A stretch of DNA of 64,000 nt from Thiohalorhabdus denitrificans (GTDB lineage: Bacteria > Pseudomonadota > Gammaproteobacteria > Thiohalorhabdales > Thiohalorhabdaceae): NCBI RefSeq assembly GCF_001399755.1, contig NZ_LJCP01000010.1, forward strand, positions 434,001 to 498,000, read 5' to 3'. Numbering within the stretch: position 1 is the stretch's first letter; each line of letters starts with the position of its first letter. This document shows positions 34,526 through 43,560 of the stretch, piece after piece. The notes under the pieces are model-generated. The model did not search any database, was not told where the DNA came from, and saw only the letters and a program-made list of their open reading frames with translations. The position numbers were made by a program, and so were the translations under genes.

Positions 34526-34601
34526 GCTCCCATCGTCTAGCGGTCTAGGACGTCGGCCTCTCACGCCGAAGACAGGGGTTCGAGTCCCCTTGGGAGCGCC
34601 A
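34526..34601 (+). tRNA. tRNA-Glu (anticodon CTC)
   Basis: A 76-base cloverleaf: acceptor GCTCCCA/TGGGAGC, anticodon arm CGGCC-TCTCACG region giving anticodon CTC, T-arm AGGGG-TTCGAGT-CCCCT, discriminator G and encoded CCA. Reads GAG. Confidence 0.95.
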
Positions 34602-34617
34602 TACAAGCGCTGCTTGA

Positions 34618-34644
34618 AGCCCCGGCAACCGCCGGGGCTTTTTT
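34618..34644 (+). terminator. Rho-independent terminator of tRNA-Glu
   Basis: A 9-bp perfect stem AGCCCCGGC/GCCGGGGCT with loop AACC, followed by six Ts. It ends four bases from the stop codon of the convergent xerD. Confidence 0.9.
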
Positions 34645-34648
34645 CGTC

Positions 34649-35560
34649 TCAGCCCCGGGGATGGTGGCTGGCGTGCAGCGACTTGAGCCGTTCCCGCGCC
34701 ACGTGCGTGTAGATCTGCGTGGTGGAGAGGTCGCTGTGCCCCAGCAACATCTGTAGAGACCGCAGATCCATGCCGTGGTTCAACAGGTGGGTGGCGAAGG
34801 AGTGGCGCAGGGTGTGCGGGGACAGGGGCTTGTCGATGCCCAGCTCGCGGGCGTACTTGCGGATCCGGTACCAGACCGCCTGGCGGGTCAGCCCGCCCCC
34901 GCGCCGGGACACGAACACCCGGTCGCTGGCCCGGGTCTCCAGGAGCGCGGGGCGGGCGTGGTCCAGGTACCGGCCCAACCAGCCCAGGGCCTCCTCGCCA
35001 AGGGGCACCAGGCGCTGCTTGCCGCCCTTGCCCGTGACCATCACGTAGCCCGCGTCCTGGCGGAGCCTGCCCAGCGGCAGGCCCACCAGCTCCGACACCC
35101 GCAGGCCCGTGGCGTACATTACCTCCAGCATGGTGCGATCACGCATCCCCAGGGGATCGCCGGGATCGGGGGCGTTGAGCAGGGCCTCTACCTCCGCCTC
35201 GGTAAGGGTATCGGGCAGGCGGGCATCCAGGCGGGGCGGCTCCACCTCCCGGCAGGGATCCTCCCGGAGGCACCCCTCGTCCAGGAGGTGGCGATAGAAG
35301 CGCCGCAGCGTGGAAAGCTGCCGGGCAATGGTGCGCGGCTTGACCCCGGACCGCATCTGCATGGCCATGAAACCGAGCACCTGCTCCCGCCGCACCTGGT
35401 CCAAGGGGGTTCCCTCCCCCAGCCACTCCGCGAAACGGCGCAGGTCCCGGCCATAGGCCGCCAGGGTGTTGTCGGACAGACCGGCCTCAAGCCACAGACG
35501 GTCGAGGAACCGCTCCACCAGCTCCCCGCCGGACTGTCCCCTATGGGGCTCAGACGCCAT
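34649..35560 (-). CDS. xerD: Site-specific tyrosine recombinase XerD
   Basis: 303 residues from ATG 35560. An N-terminal SAM-like DNA-binding domain (about 10-95) is followed by the catalytic domain with all active residues visible: Arg in YATGLRVSELVGL, Lys in VTGKGGKQR, HxxR in SPHTLRHSFATHLLNHG, His in LGHSDLSTTQIY and Tyr in the same run. It resolves chromosome dimers at dif with XerC. It overlaps ogt by 11 bases. Although next to a tRNA gene, it is the housekeeping form and not an island integrase. Confidence 0.95.
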   Translation of the reverse strand: MASEPHRGQSGGELVERFLDRLWLEAGLSDNTLAAYGRDLRRFAEWLGEGTPLDQVRREQVLGFMAMQMRSGVKPRTIARQLSTLRRFYRHLLDEGCLREDPCREVEPPRLDARLPDTLTEAEVEALLNAPDPGDPLGMRDRTMLEVMYATGLRVSELVGLPLGRLRQDAGYVMVTGKGGKQRLVPLGEEALGWLGRYLDHARPALLETRASDRVFVSRRGGGLTRQAVWYRIRKYARELGIDKPLSPHTLRHSFATHLLNHGMDLRSLQMLLGHSDLSTTQIYTHVARERLKSLHASHHPRG

Positions 35561-36059
35561 CGGCCCGCCAACCCTCCTGCTCCAGGAGCCACCGCTTGAT
35601 CCGGGGACCCGCGCCCACCGCCTCCCCGAGGTACCCGCCGGGGCCCGCCCGGCCGACGACGCGGTGGCAAGGCACCAGCAGGGGCCAGGGGTTGGCGGCG
35701 GCGGCGTTGCCCACCGCCCGAGGCGAGCTGCCAAGGTAAGCGGCCAGCTGCCCGTAGGTCAGGGGATGCCCGGGGGAGATGGCCCGCATGTATCGCCAGA
35801 CCCGGCGCTGGAAGCGGGTAGCGGGCACCGGGGCCAGGGGCACGCCGGTGGGAAGGGTACCGGGGTCGCGGAGGTAGGCCTCCAGGGAGGCCCGGGCCCG
35901 GTCCAGGATCAGGGGGGTGCCGGCGGCCGATGGCTTGGCGGTGGGCCCTTCGGGCAACCAGCGGATGCGGGTGATGCCCCGGCCCTCCCCGTGAATGGCG
36001 AGGGACCCCACCGGGGTGGGGAGGATCAACTCCGTTTCAGGGCCGCTCGGAGTCTTCAA
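35550..36059 (-). CDS. ogt: Methylated-DNA-[protein]-cysteine S-methyltransferase (Ogt type)
   Basis: 169 residues with the acceptor motif PCHRV (Cys about residue 130), preceded by FQRRVWRYMRAI, TYGQLAAYLGSSPRAVGNAAAANP (helix-turn-helix Arg finger region). It transfers methyl from O6-methylguanine to its own Cys, a one-use reaction. No AdaA domain is fused. Between xerD and the TPR gene, overlapping both. Confidence 0.93.
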   Translation of the reverse strand: MKTPSGPETELILPTPVGSLAIHGEGRGITRIRWLPEGPTAKPSAAGTPLILDRARASLEAYLRDPGTLPTGVPLAPVPATRFQRRVWRYMRAISPGHPLTYGQLAAYLGSSPRAVGNAAAANPWPLLVPCHRVVGRAGPGGYLGEAVGAGPRIKRWLLEQEGWRADGV

Positions 36060-37764
36060 CCGCCTCTCCCATCAGACGGTTCATGCGCCGCTGGATGGCC
36101 CGGTCCTGGCTAGCGGTGCCGGTGCCCAGCAGGTCCCGAAACAGCCGTCGGGCCTCCTCCGTGCGGCGGGCCTTGGCCAGGGAGCGGGCGGCCTGAAACC
36201 GCGCCGTGCGGCCCCAGCGGTCCGCCACGCTTCCCGGCCGGTGGGCGGCAGAACGCAGGAAGAGGTTGGCGGCCTCCCGGTGCTCACCCAGGCCCGCCCG
36301 GCATTCTCCCATCCAGTAGAGCAGCTCTCGCCGCGCCTTGTCCTTCTCCACGGCCTCGTAGACCCCCCGGAATACCTCGAGGGCGGTGGCATAGCGCTCC
36401 GCCTGCTGGAGATCGAAGGCCACCTGGAGAAATTGCTGGCGGAACTGGGAGTCGCTTAGGCGGCCGGGCTCGTCGAGGATCCGCTCCAGGTCCTCGGCTC
36501 CAGCCGCGTACCGGCCCAGCCGGACGCGCAGGCGGGCACGGGTCAGCCACCAGGGGGCCGCCTTCACCTCCTCGGGCAGTTCCTCGACGCGATCCATCCA
36601 GTACAGGGCGTCCTCGAGCCGCTCTCCCGCCTGGGCGATCCGGCCCAGGTGGACCCGCACCAGCGGGGAGAGCGCCTCTCCTCCCTCGAAGGCCGGCCCC
36701 TTCCGGTAAAGCAGCGAGGCGGTTCCATCCAGGCCGGCCTCCTCCAGCTCCCGGGCCAGGCGGAGCCGGGCGTCCGTGCGGGCCTCCGCGGAGCCCCCGA
36801 GCAGGGCCACGTGGGCCAGCAGGGCCCGCCCTTGGGGACCGCCGAGCTCATCGGCCCGCTCGATCCAGGCGGCGTCCTCCCCCGCCGGAAGCTCCTCCTC
36901 GCTCCCCAGGAGCTCGCCGAGCTGGAGGTAGGCCTCCCAGGTACGCTCCACCACGGCGGCAGGCTGCGGTACGCCCTCCTGCAGGGCCCGTTCCAGGGCC
37001 GCCACGCGCGCGTCCAGGCCCTCTTGCTCGCCGGCAAGGTCCGCCACCAGGCGCCAGGCCCGTCCAGGCTGCGGATTCCCGGATTCCTCGGCCCAGGCCT
37101 GGGCCTCCTCGTAGGCCTCCCCTGTCCGGTCCAGGGAAGCGAGCAGCCGGATGCGGAGGGGTCGGCCTTCCGGATGCCGGGGCTCCTCGCCCAGCAGGGC
37201 TAGGGCATCCTCCTCTTCCCCGGCCCGCATGAGGATGCGGGCCTGTTCGGTGGCCACGGAGGACTCCTCTGGGGGACCGCCCCCTTCCACCTCCCGATGC
37301 CGGCGCAGGGCGGTGGCCGCGTCCTGCCAGCGCCCCTCCGCGGCATAGGCGCGGTAGATCTGCCGCAGCCATTGCGGAGCCTCCGGGGCTCCCGGGTGGG
37401 CGGCTACCAGACGCGCCAAGCGGCGCCGGGCCTGTGCGGGCGAACCGGCCTCCAGCTCCGCCTCGGCAGCCTGCAGCCGCACCCACCGCCGGAGCTCGGC
37501 GCTGGCGGATTCGGGCACGGACTCGGCGAACCGGCCAAGCTCCTCCACCGCCCCTTTCTGCCGCAGGGCCTGGGCGCGCAGACGAGCCCAGCGCTCCCAG
37601 GCAGCTTCCCCGGGCTCCGGCGGCTCCTCGGCCAGGGTCTCCAGGGCGAGACTACCCAGCCCGGAGGCCACCTGGCTGGCCGCGGTATCCAGGTCGGCGG
37701 CCGACGCCCCGCCGGGGCCGCCGAGCCCCGGAAGCAGGCCCATGGCCGCCAGGGTGACGGCCAC
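36037..37764 (-). CDS. Exported TPR-repeat protein, unknown function
   Basis: About 575 residues rich in Ala, Glu, Arg and Leu, with many 34-residue-like helical pairs (for example RLARELEEAGLDGTASLLYRKG and EVFRGVYEAVEKDKARRELLYWMGECRAGLGEHREAANLF). A hydrophobic N-terminus ending GGASA-AD suggests a signal peptide. The start is uncertain: GTG 37764 lies right behind the T-run of the rplS terminator, ATG 37743 is an alternative, and the frame is open to GTG 37863, a start that would give a more basic leader but would include the hairpin. Its stop overlaps ogt by 23 bases. Function is not assigned; the fold may be a scaffold for envelope complexes. Confidence 0.7.
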   Translation of the reverse strand: MAVTLAAMGLLPGLGGPGGASAADLDTAASQVASGLGSLALETLAEEPPEPGEAAWERWARLRAQALRQKGAVEELGRFAESVPESASAELRRWVRLQAAEAELEAGSPAQARRRLARLVAAHPGAPEAPQWLRQIYRAYAAEGRWQDAATALRRHREVEGGGPPEESSVATEQARILMRAGEEEDALALLGEEPRHPEGRPLRIRLLASLDRTGEAYEEAQAWAEESGNPQPGRAWRLVADLAGEQEGLDARVAALERALQEGVPQPAAVVERTWEAYLQLGELLGSEEELPAGEDAAWIERADELGGPQGRALLAHVALLGGSAEARTDARLRLARELEEAGLDGTASLLYRKGPAFEGGEALSPLVRVHLGRIAQAGERLEDALYWMDRVEELPEEVKAAPWWLTRARLRVRLGRYAAGAEDLERILDEPGRLSDSQFRQQFLQVAFDLQQAERYATALEVFRGVYEAVEKDKARRELLYWMGECRAGLGEHREAANLFLRSAAHRPGSVADRWGRTARFQAARSLAKARRTEEARRLFRDLLGTGTASQDRAIQRRMNRLMGEAVEDSERP

Positions 37765-37794
37765 AAAAAAACGCGGAGGGCCACCCTCCGCGTT
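37765..37794 (-). terminator. Rho-independent terminator of rpsP-rimM-trmD-rplS
   Basis: On the minus strand an 11-bp stem AACGCGGAGGG/CCCTCCGCGTT with loop TGG, continuing into a seven-T run. It sits 80 bases after the rplS stop and directly abuts the GTG that could start the TPR gene. Confidence 0.88.
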
Positions 37795-37874
37795 AACCGG
37801 CCGTTCCGTCCCCAGCCTGCGCCAAGCGGGCAGCCGCCCGGTACGGGAGAACCGAACCAGCACGAGCCGTCCGC

Positions 37875-38228
37875 TTACTTGGCCGTCCGCTTCTCGGGGA
37901 TGCGGGCCGCCTTGCCCTCGCGCTCGCGCAGGTAGTACAGCTTGGCCTGCCGGACGCGGCCGCGCCGCTGCACCTCGATCTTCTCGATGCGCGGGGAGTG
38001 CAGGGGAAAGACCCGCTCCACGGGCTCGCCGTAGGAGACCTTGCGGACGGTGATGGCGGAATGCAGGCCGCGTTTGCGGTAGGCCAGGACCACGCCCTCG
38101 AAGGCCTGCACCCGCTCCCGGTTCCCTTCCACCACGCGGGTGTGCACCCGCACGGTGTCCCCCGGACCGAAATCGGGGATATCGGTCTTCATCTGCTCGC
38201 GCTCAAGCTCTTGGATGATGTCGGACAT
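37875..38228 (-). CDS. rplS: 50S ribosomal protein L19
   Basis: 117 residues, normal length. [32 protein letters not shown] and [31 protein letters not shown] are standard L19. Last gene of the rpsP operon. Confidence 0.98.
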   Translation of the reverse strand: MSDIIQELEREQMKTDIPDFGPGDTVRVHTRVVEGNRERVQAFEGVVLAYRKRGLHSAITVRKVSYGEPVERVFPLHSPRIEKIEVQRRGRVRQAKLYYLREREGKAARIPEKRTAK

Positions 38229-38288
38229 GGTCCTTGCTCCCTATCTGGATTCGGGCCAAAACATTTCGGACAAGGGGAACCGGGCGCC

Positions 38289-39068
38289 TCACTCCACCCG
38301 GCCTGGAAGCTCCTCCAGGGCAGCGGGGTCGCCGCCGGTTTCCCGTATGTATTCGCTCAGCAGGGCCCGCTCCGGACCCGAGAGGCCGCGCTCCCGCAGG
38401 AGCTCCGGCCGGCGCTCCCAGGTCCGGGCCAGGGCCTGCTGCCGCCGCCACTGCCGGATGCGGCCATGGTCCCCCGACAGCAGCACTTCGGGAACCGCCC
38501 GGCCCTCGAAATCCTGCGGCCGGGTATAGTGCGGACAGTCCAGCAAACCCTCGACGAAGCTGTCCTCCGCCGCCGAGGCGGGCTCGCCCAGCACCTCCGG
38601 CTGCAGCCGGGAAACGGCGTCGATCACCACCAGCGCCGCCAGCTCGCCTCCGGAGAGCACGTAGTCGCCGATGGACAGCTCCCGATCCACCCGGCTCTCC
38701 AGGGCCCGCTCGTCGATACCCTCGTAGCGACCGCAGAGCAGGGTCAGCCCCGGAAGATCGGCCAGCTCGGCCACCTTCTGGTGGTCGAGGGTCTCCCCCT
38801 GCGGGGAGAGGTACACCACCGGCGCTTCCGCCGGCATCCGGGCCCGGGCGTGATCCACGGCCGCCGCCGTCACCTCCGGCCGCATGACCATGCCGGGGCC
38901 GCCTCCGAAGGGCCGGTCATCCACGGTCCGGTGCCGGTCCCGGGAGAAGTCCCGGATGTCGGTGAGCTCGAGCCCCAGATGCCCCTGCTCCACGGCCCGG
39001 CCCAGGACACCGTAGGACAGGACCGACTCGAACAGCCCCGGGAACAGGGTCAGTACATGGAAGCGCAC
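38289..39068 (-). CDS. trmD: tRNA (guanosine(37)-N1)-methyltransferase TrmD
   Basis: 259 residues from a GTG, giving MRFHVLTLFPGLFESVLSYGVLGRA, the standard TrmD start. The SPOUT knot has LLCGRYEGIDERALE and SIGDYVLSGGELAALVVIDAVSRL, the SAM-binding loop. It makes m1G37. It starts 14 bases after rimM. Confidence 0.98.
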   Translation of the reverse strand: MRFHVLTLFPGLFESVLSYGVLGRAVEQGHLGLELTDIRDFSRDRHRTVDDRPFGGGPGMVMRPEVTAAAVDHARARMPAEAPVVYLSPQGETLDHQKVAELADLPGLTLLCGRYEGIDERALESRVDRELSIGDYVLSGGELAALVVIDAVSRLQPEVLGEPASAAEDSFVEGLLDCPHYTRPQDFEGRAVPEVLLSGDHGRIRQWRRQQALARTWERRPELLRERGLSGPERALLSEYIRETGGDPAALEELPGRVE

Positions 39069-39082
39069 CGCGACTCCGGAGG

Positions 39083-39625
39083 TTAGAAATCGGGGTCCCA
39101 GTCCACCCGGATGCGGCCCCGGGCCAAGTCCACCTCAGGGACCGCCTCCTCGGTGAATGGAATCAGGCGCTCCCGGTCGGGCCCCGCCACCACCAGCACG
39201 TCGTTGGCGCCGGTCTCGATGAGGCTGTCCACCTCGCCCAGCGGGACCCCGTCCACCGTCTCGACGCTCAGCCCGAGCAGATCGGCCCAGAGGTACTCCC
39301 CGGACGCGGCAGTGCCGCCCAGTTCCGCGCGGGGCACCTGGAGCAGGGTTCCCAGCAGCGATCGGGCGGCATCCCGTCCGTCCACGCCCTCGATGCGGGC
39401 CACCAGGCGCGGTCCCTTCTCCTCCCGGTCGTGGATCCGCCGCCGCTCCCGCCGCCCCTCCAAGAGGAGCCAGAGGTGGTCGAAGCGCAGCAGGTCGGCC
39501 GGACGGTCCAGGTAGGAGTAGAGCCGCACCCCGCCGTGCACGCCATAGAGGCCGTGGATCCGCCCCACCGTCACCCAGTCGCCGTCGGCGGCGGGATCCC
39601 GCGGGGAAGGCTCGGTCGGGACCAT
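39083..39625 (-). CDS. rimM: Ribosome maturation factor RimM
   Basis: 180 residues. VTVGRIHGLYGVHGGVRLYSY is the RimM N-terminal signature and the C-terminal PRC barrel holds EYLWADLLGLSVE and LIPFTEEAVPEVDLARGRIRVD. It assists 30S assembly. It begins six bases after rpsP. Confidence 0.97.
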   Translation of the reverse strand: MVPTEPSPRDPAADGDWVTVGRIHGLYGVHGGVRLYSYLDRPADLLRFDHLWLLLEGRRERRRIHDREEKGPRLVARIEGVDGRDAARSLLGTLLQVPRAELGGTAASGEYLWADLLGLSVETVDGVPLGEVDSLIETGANDVLVVAGPDRERLIPFTEEAVPEVDLARGRIRVDWDPDF

Positions 39626-39631
39626 GAGCGT

Positions 39632-39877
39632 TCAGGCGGTGGTCAGGCCTTCCTTGCGCAGCAGGCCCTTCACGGAGCCGGAGACCTGGGCGCCGTTCTC
39701 CAGCCACGCCTTGGTCCGCTCCACGTCCAGCTTGTAGTCCTTGGACTTGGAGGTCGGATTGTAGTAGCCGAGGCGCTCGATGAAGTTGCCGTCACGCGCG
39801 CTGGCGTGCTCGGTAACGACGATCTGGTAGAACGGCTTCTTCTTGGCGCCCCCGCGGGCGAAACGGATAGTGACCAT
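39632..39877 (-). CDS. rpsP: 30S ribosomal protein S16
   Basis: 81 residues, [41 protein letters not shown] pattern typical of S16. First gene of rpsP-rimM-trmD-rplS. A TATATT -10-like box is 30 or so bases upstream on the minus strand, with a poor -35. Confidence 0.98.
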   Translation of the reverse strand: MVTIRFARGGAKKKPFYQIVVTEHASARDGNFIERLGYYNPTSKSKDYKLDVERTKAWLENGAQVSGSVKGLLRKEGLTTA

Positions 39878-39942
39878 TGAGCTTCGACTCCTGAGGAACT
39901 GCTTCGGACCGTGTGAAAACGCGGAAATATACCGGATTTGGC

Positions 39943-41304
39943 CTAGAACGGAAAGCCTTGGTCGCCCCCGCCGCCGCCCATCTGGGCCATCATCTTCTTC
40001 ATGCCGCCCTTCTTCTTCATCTGCTTCATGGCCTTCTGCATCTGGGCGAACTGCTTGAGCAGGCGGTTGACCTCCTGCACCGAGGTGCCGCTGCCGCTGG
40101 CGATGCGCCGCTTGCGGCTGGCCTTGATGGCGTCGGAGTGGCGGCGCTCCCAGGGGGTCATGGAGTTGATGATGGCCTCCATGCGGTTGATCTGGGTCTC
40201 GTCCATACCGGCCGCCCCGCCGGCGAGCTTCTCCCCGCCCGGCAGCTTATCCAAGATGCTGGTGAGGCCGCCCATGCGCTTGATCTGTTTGAGCTGGTCC
40301 TGGAAGTCGGCGAGGGTCATGCCCTTGCCCGACTTGAGCTGCTTCTCCAGCTTCTCGGCCTGGTCCTCGTCGGCGGTGCGCTGGGCCTCCTCCACCAGGG
40401 ACAGGACGTCCCCCATACCGAGGATGCGGGAGGCCAGCCGGTCGGGGTGGAAGGGCTCTAGGGCCTCGGTCTTCTCGCCCACGCCGAGGAACTTGATGGG
40501 CTTGCCGGTGACGTGGCGGATGGACAGCGCGGCGCCGCCGCGGGCGTCGCCGTCGGTCTTGGTGAGCACCACGCCGGTGAGGTCGAGGGCGCCGTTGAAG
40601 GCCTCGGCGGTCTGCACGGCGTCCTGGCCGGTCATGGCGTCGGCCACCAGCAGGGTCTCGGCGGGATCCAGGGCCTGCTGCAGGCCCTGGATCTCCTGCA
40701 TGAGGTCCTCGTCGATGTGCAGGCGGCCAGCGGTGTCGACGATGACCACATCGGCACTGCGGATGCGCGCCTGCTCCACCGCCCGCTCGGCGATGGCCTC
40801 GGGGTCCTCGGTGCTCTCGCTGGGAACGAAGGTGGCGCCCACCTCGCCGGCCAGGGTCTCCAGCTGGTCGATGGCGGCGGGCCGGTAGATGTCCGCGCTG
40901 GTGACCACCACCTCCTTTTTCTCCCGCTCGCGCAGGTAGCGGGCCAGCTTGGCCACGGTGGTGGTCTTGCCGGAGCCCTGCAAGCCGGCCATGAGCACCA
41001 CGGCCGGCGGCCGCACCGCCAGGTTCAGGCTGTCGTTCTGGTCACCCAGGAGGTGCTCCAGCTCCTCCTTGACCACGCCCACCACCGCCTGTCCGGGGGT
41101 CAGGCTGTTCAGCACCTCCTGACCGACCGCGCGCTCGCGCACCCGCTCGATGAAGGCCTTGGCCACGGGCAGCGAGACGTCCGCCTCGAGCAGGGCGATG
41201 CGCACCTGCCGCAGGGCATCGGAGATGTTCTTCTCCGTCAGCTTGCCCTGGCCCTTGAGGTCCTTGAAGACGCCCTGCAGTCGGTCGGAAAGATTCTCGA
41301 ACAT
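39943..41304 (-). CDS. ffh: Signal recognition particle protein Ffh
   Basis: 453 residues from ATG 41304 ([13 protein letters not shown]). NG domain: [10 protein letters not shown] (G1), [10 protein letters not shown] (G3), [10 protein letters not shown] (G4), [13 protein letters not shown]. The Met-rich M domain at the C-terminus has [20 protein letters not shown] and a run of Met/Lys/Gly. It binds signal peptides and the SRP RNA; the RNA gene is not in the window. Confidence 0.98.
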   Translation of the reverse strand: MFENLSDRLQGVFKDLKGQGKLTEKNISDALRQVRIALLEADVSLPVAKAFIERVRERAVGQEVLNSLTPGQAVVGVVKEELEHLLGDQNDSLNLAVRPPAVVLMAGLQGSGKTTTVAKLARYLREREKKEVVVTSADIYRPAAIDQLETLAGEVGATFVPSESTEDPEAIAERAVEQARIRSADVVIVDTAGRLHIDEDLMQEIQGLQQALDPAETLLVADAMTGQDAVQTAEAFNGALDLTGVVLTKTDGDARGGAALSIRHVTGKPIKFLGVGEKTEALEPFHPDRLASRILGMGDVLSLVEEAQRTADEDQAEKLEKQLKSGKGMTLADFQDQLKQIKRMGGLTSILDKLPGGEKLAGGAAGMDETQINRMEAIINSMTPWERRHSDAIKASRKRRIASGSGTSVQEVNRLLKQFAQMQKAMKQMKKKGGMKKMMAQMGGGGGDQGFPF

Positions 41305-41348
41305 AGTGTTGGCCGCTTCCGTATTTGAGTTCGCGCCGAAACCGTCGT

Positions 41349-41377
41349 ATTTTACGGTGGATCTACTCAGGAACCAA
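41349..41377 (-). promoter_or_regulatory. Promoter of ffh
   Basis: On the minus strand TTGGTT (41377-41372), 17-base spacer, TAAAAT (41354-41349). It lies 45 bases before the ffh start in the divergent gap with ypjD. Confidence 0.5.
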
Positions 41378-41439
41378 CGGATAGGATCCCCGGCCTGCCA
41401 GGGGCAGGGGTACCACACGATCTCGCGTTACCATATCCC

Positions 41440-42255
41440 ATGAATCCAGCGGTCATCTTCTGGCTGCAGATCCTCGCCGCACTCGGCTACGCCGCCGCCA
41501 CCGCCCAGGGGTGGACGGCCGTCCGCCAGCGCGGCCAGCACAGCCTCACCCCGGCCCTGTGGCTCGGTGCGGCGGGCTTGGTCCTCCACACCGTGGCCGT
41601 GGGCGGCCAGGTAGTCACCGGCGGCGGGGCCCTGAATCTCGGGCTCGCCTACGCCGTGTCGCTGTTCACCTGGCTGGCGGTCCTACAGTTCCTGCTCGCC
41701 GTACCGTTCCTGAAGATCGACCTCTTCGGTCTGGTCTTGTTCCCCCTGGCGGCGGTGGTCATGGTGGTGGAGATCCTCGCGCCCAACGGCCACGCCCTCC
41801 GGATCGACGTGAGCCAGCCCGCCCTGCTCGGCCACCTGACCCTGTCCCTGCTGGCCTACGGCACCCTGACCATCGCCGCCGTGCAAGCCGTCCTGCTCGG
41901 GGCCCAGGAACGCCAGCTCCGCCGTAAGCGTACGGGTCTGATGAGCCGCATCCTGCCGCCCCTGCAGCCCATGGAGCGCCTGCTCTTCCATCTGCTGCGG
42001 ATCGGCTTCGGGCTCCTCACCCTGGTGGTGCTGACGGGAGTGATCTTCTCCGAGCAGATCTTCGACCGGCCCTTCACCTTCGACCACAAGACGGTGCTCA
42101 GTCTCATCGCCTGGGCGGTGTTCGCCCTCCTGCTGTGGGGCCACAGCCACTACGGCTGGCGGGGCCGTACCGCCGTCCGCTGGACGCTTTCCGGCTACGG
42201 CCTGCTCCTGCTCGCCTACTTCGGCGTCCGCTTCATCCTAGAGCTCAAGGCCTAG
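41440..42255 (+). CDS. ypjD: Cytochrome c assembly-like inner membrane protein YpjD
   Basis: 271 residues with eight hydrophobic segments and HLTLSLLAYGTLTIAAVQAVLL and DHKTVLSLIAWAVFALLLWGHSHYGWRGR, typical of the CcsA/CcmC-like YpjD family. It faces ffh as in many gammaproteobacteria. The His residues could bind heme; its substrate is not known. Confidence 0.9.
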   Translation: MNPAVIFWLQILAALGYAAATAQGWTAVRQRGQHSLTPALWLGAAGLVLHTVAVGGQVVTGGGALNLGLAYAVSLFTWLAVLQFLLAVPFLKIDLFGLVLFPLAAVVMVVEILAPNGHALRIDVSQPALLGHLTLSLLAYGTLTIAAVQAVLLGAQERQLRRKRTGLMSRILPPLQPMERLLFHLLRIGFGLLTLVVLTGVIFSEQIFDRPFTFDHKTVLSLIAWAVFALLLWGHSHYGWRGRTAVRWTLSGYGLLLLAYFGVRFILELKA

Positions 42256-42279
42256 ACCGAGAAGGCCCCCACCCCTCCA

Positions 42280-43554
42280 ATGGACACCTCCCTAGGCACC
42301 CTATTCCTCCTGCTGGGCGTCCTGCTGGCCCTCTCGGGGTTCTTCTCCGGCTCCGAGACGGCCATGATGGCCCTCAACAAGTACCGCCTGCGTCACCGCG
42401 CGGAGCAGGGCCACCGGGGCGCCCGGATCGCCGTACGTTTGCTGGAGCGCCCCGACCGGCTCATCGGGGTGATCCTGCTCGGCAACAACTTCGTCAACAT
42501 CGCGGCGGCGAGCGTCTCCTCCATCATCGCCATCCATCTGCTCGGCGAGGCGGGCCTGTTCCTCTCCACCGTGATCCTCACGGTGGTGGTCCTGATCTTC
42601 TCCGAGCTGGCCCCCAAGACCTTGGCGGCCACCTATCCGGAGCGTCTGGCCTTCGTGGCGGCGCCCGTACTCCGGCCCCTCCTCCTCGTTTTCTATCCGC
42701 TGGTGGTGGCCATCAACGCCATCGCTAACACTCTGCTCCGGGCCCTGCGGCTCACCCAGGGACCGGTGCGGACCAGCCTGAGCGAGGAGGAGCTGCGCAC
42801 CGTCATCGTCGAGGAGAGCGCCCTGCTGTCCTCGCGCCGCCAGCGCATGCTGCTCAACGTCTTCGAGCTGTCGCGGGTCATCGTGGAGGACGTCATGGTC
42901 CCCCGCACCGAGATGGCCACCATCAACATCGACGCGGACTGGCAGGATATCCTCGCCCAGTTCCGGGCCTCGCCGCACACGCGCTTCCCCGTCTACCGGC
43001 GGGATCCGGACCACATCGTGGGGGTGATCCACGGCAAGGACCTGCTCCGGCTGAACGACATGGAGGGCGAGCCCTCCCGGGAGACCATCGCCGGCTTGGT
43101 GCGGGAGCCCTACTTCATCCCGGCCACCACGCCGCTCCAGGACCAACTGATCCAGTTCCAGCGGCGCCGCCAGCACTTGGGCCTGGTGGTGGACGAGTAC
43201 GGGGACGTGGTGGGACTGGTCACCCTCGAGGACATCCTCGAGGAGATCGTCGGCGAGATCCAAGACGAGCACGACCTACCCATGCGCGGCATCCGCCCGC
43301 AAAAGGACGGCAGCCTGCTGGTGGACGCCCAGATCGAGGTCCGCTCCCTGAACCGGCAGCTCGGCTGGGACCTGCCCACCGACGGCCCCCGCACCCTGGC
43401 CGGGCTGGTCATCGAGAAGCTGGAGGCCATACCCAACGACAACACCAGTCTCAAGGTGGGCGGCCATCCCATGGAGGTGGTCAAGACCCGCCATCAGACG
43501 GTGACCGTGGTGCGGGTCTATCCGGACGACGTGGAGCGGGGCTGGGTGGACTAG
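42280..43554 (+). CDS. HlyC/CorC family transporter (CorB/YfjD-like; CNNM-CBS)
   Basis: 424 residues: a DUF21/CNNM membrane domain (about 1-185) with SGFFSGSETAMMALNKYRLRH, a CBS pair (about 200-330; VPRTEMATINIDADW, TRFPVYRRDPDHIVGVIHGKDLL, HLGLVVDEYGDVVGLVTLEDILEEIVGEI) and a CorC_HlyC domain at the end. This family moves or senses Mg2+. It starts 24 bases after ypjD and probably shares its transcript. Confidence 0.93.
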   Translation: MDTSLGTLFLLLGVLLALSGFFSGSETAMMALNKYRLRHRAEQGHRGARIAVRLLERPDRLIGVILLGNNFVNIAAASVSSIIAIHLLGEAGLFLSTVILTVVVLIFSELAPKTLAATYPERLAFVAAPVLRPLLLVFYPLVVAINAIANTLLRALRLTQGPVRTSLSEEELRTVIVEESALLSSRRQRMLLNVFELSRVIVEDVMVPRTEMATINIDADWQDILAQFRASPHTRFPVYRRDPDHIVGVIHGKDLLRLNDMEGEPSRETIAGLVREPYFIPATTPLQDQLIQFQRRRQHLGLVVDEYGDVVGLVTLEDILEEIVGEIQDEHDLPMRGIRPQKDGSLLVDAQIEVRSLNRQLGWDLPTDGPRTLAGLVIEKLEAIPNDNTSLKVGGHPMEVVKTRHQTVTVVRVYPDDVERGWVD

Positions 43555-43560
43555 GAGCGG

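Noticed and set aside
34526-35560. tRNA-Glu next to a tyrosine recombinase, as in a genomic island
   Set aside because: The recombinase is housekeeping XerD, convergent to the tRNA, with normal flanking core genes; no direct repeat of the tRNA end and no cargo were seen.
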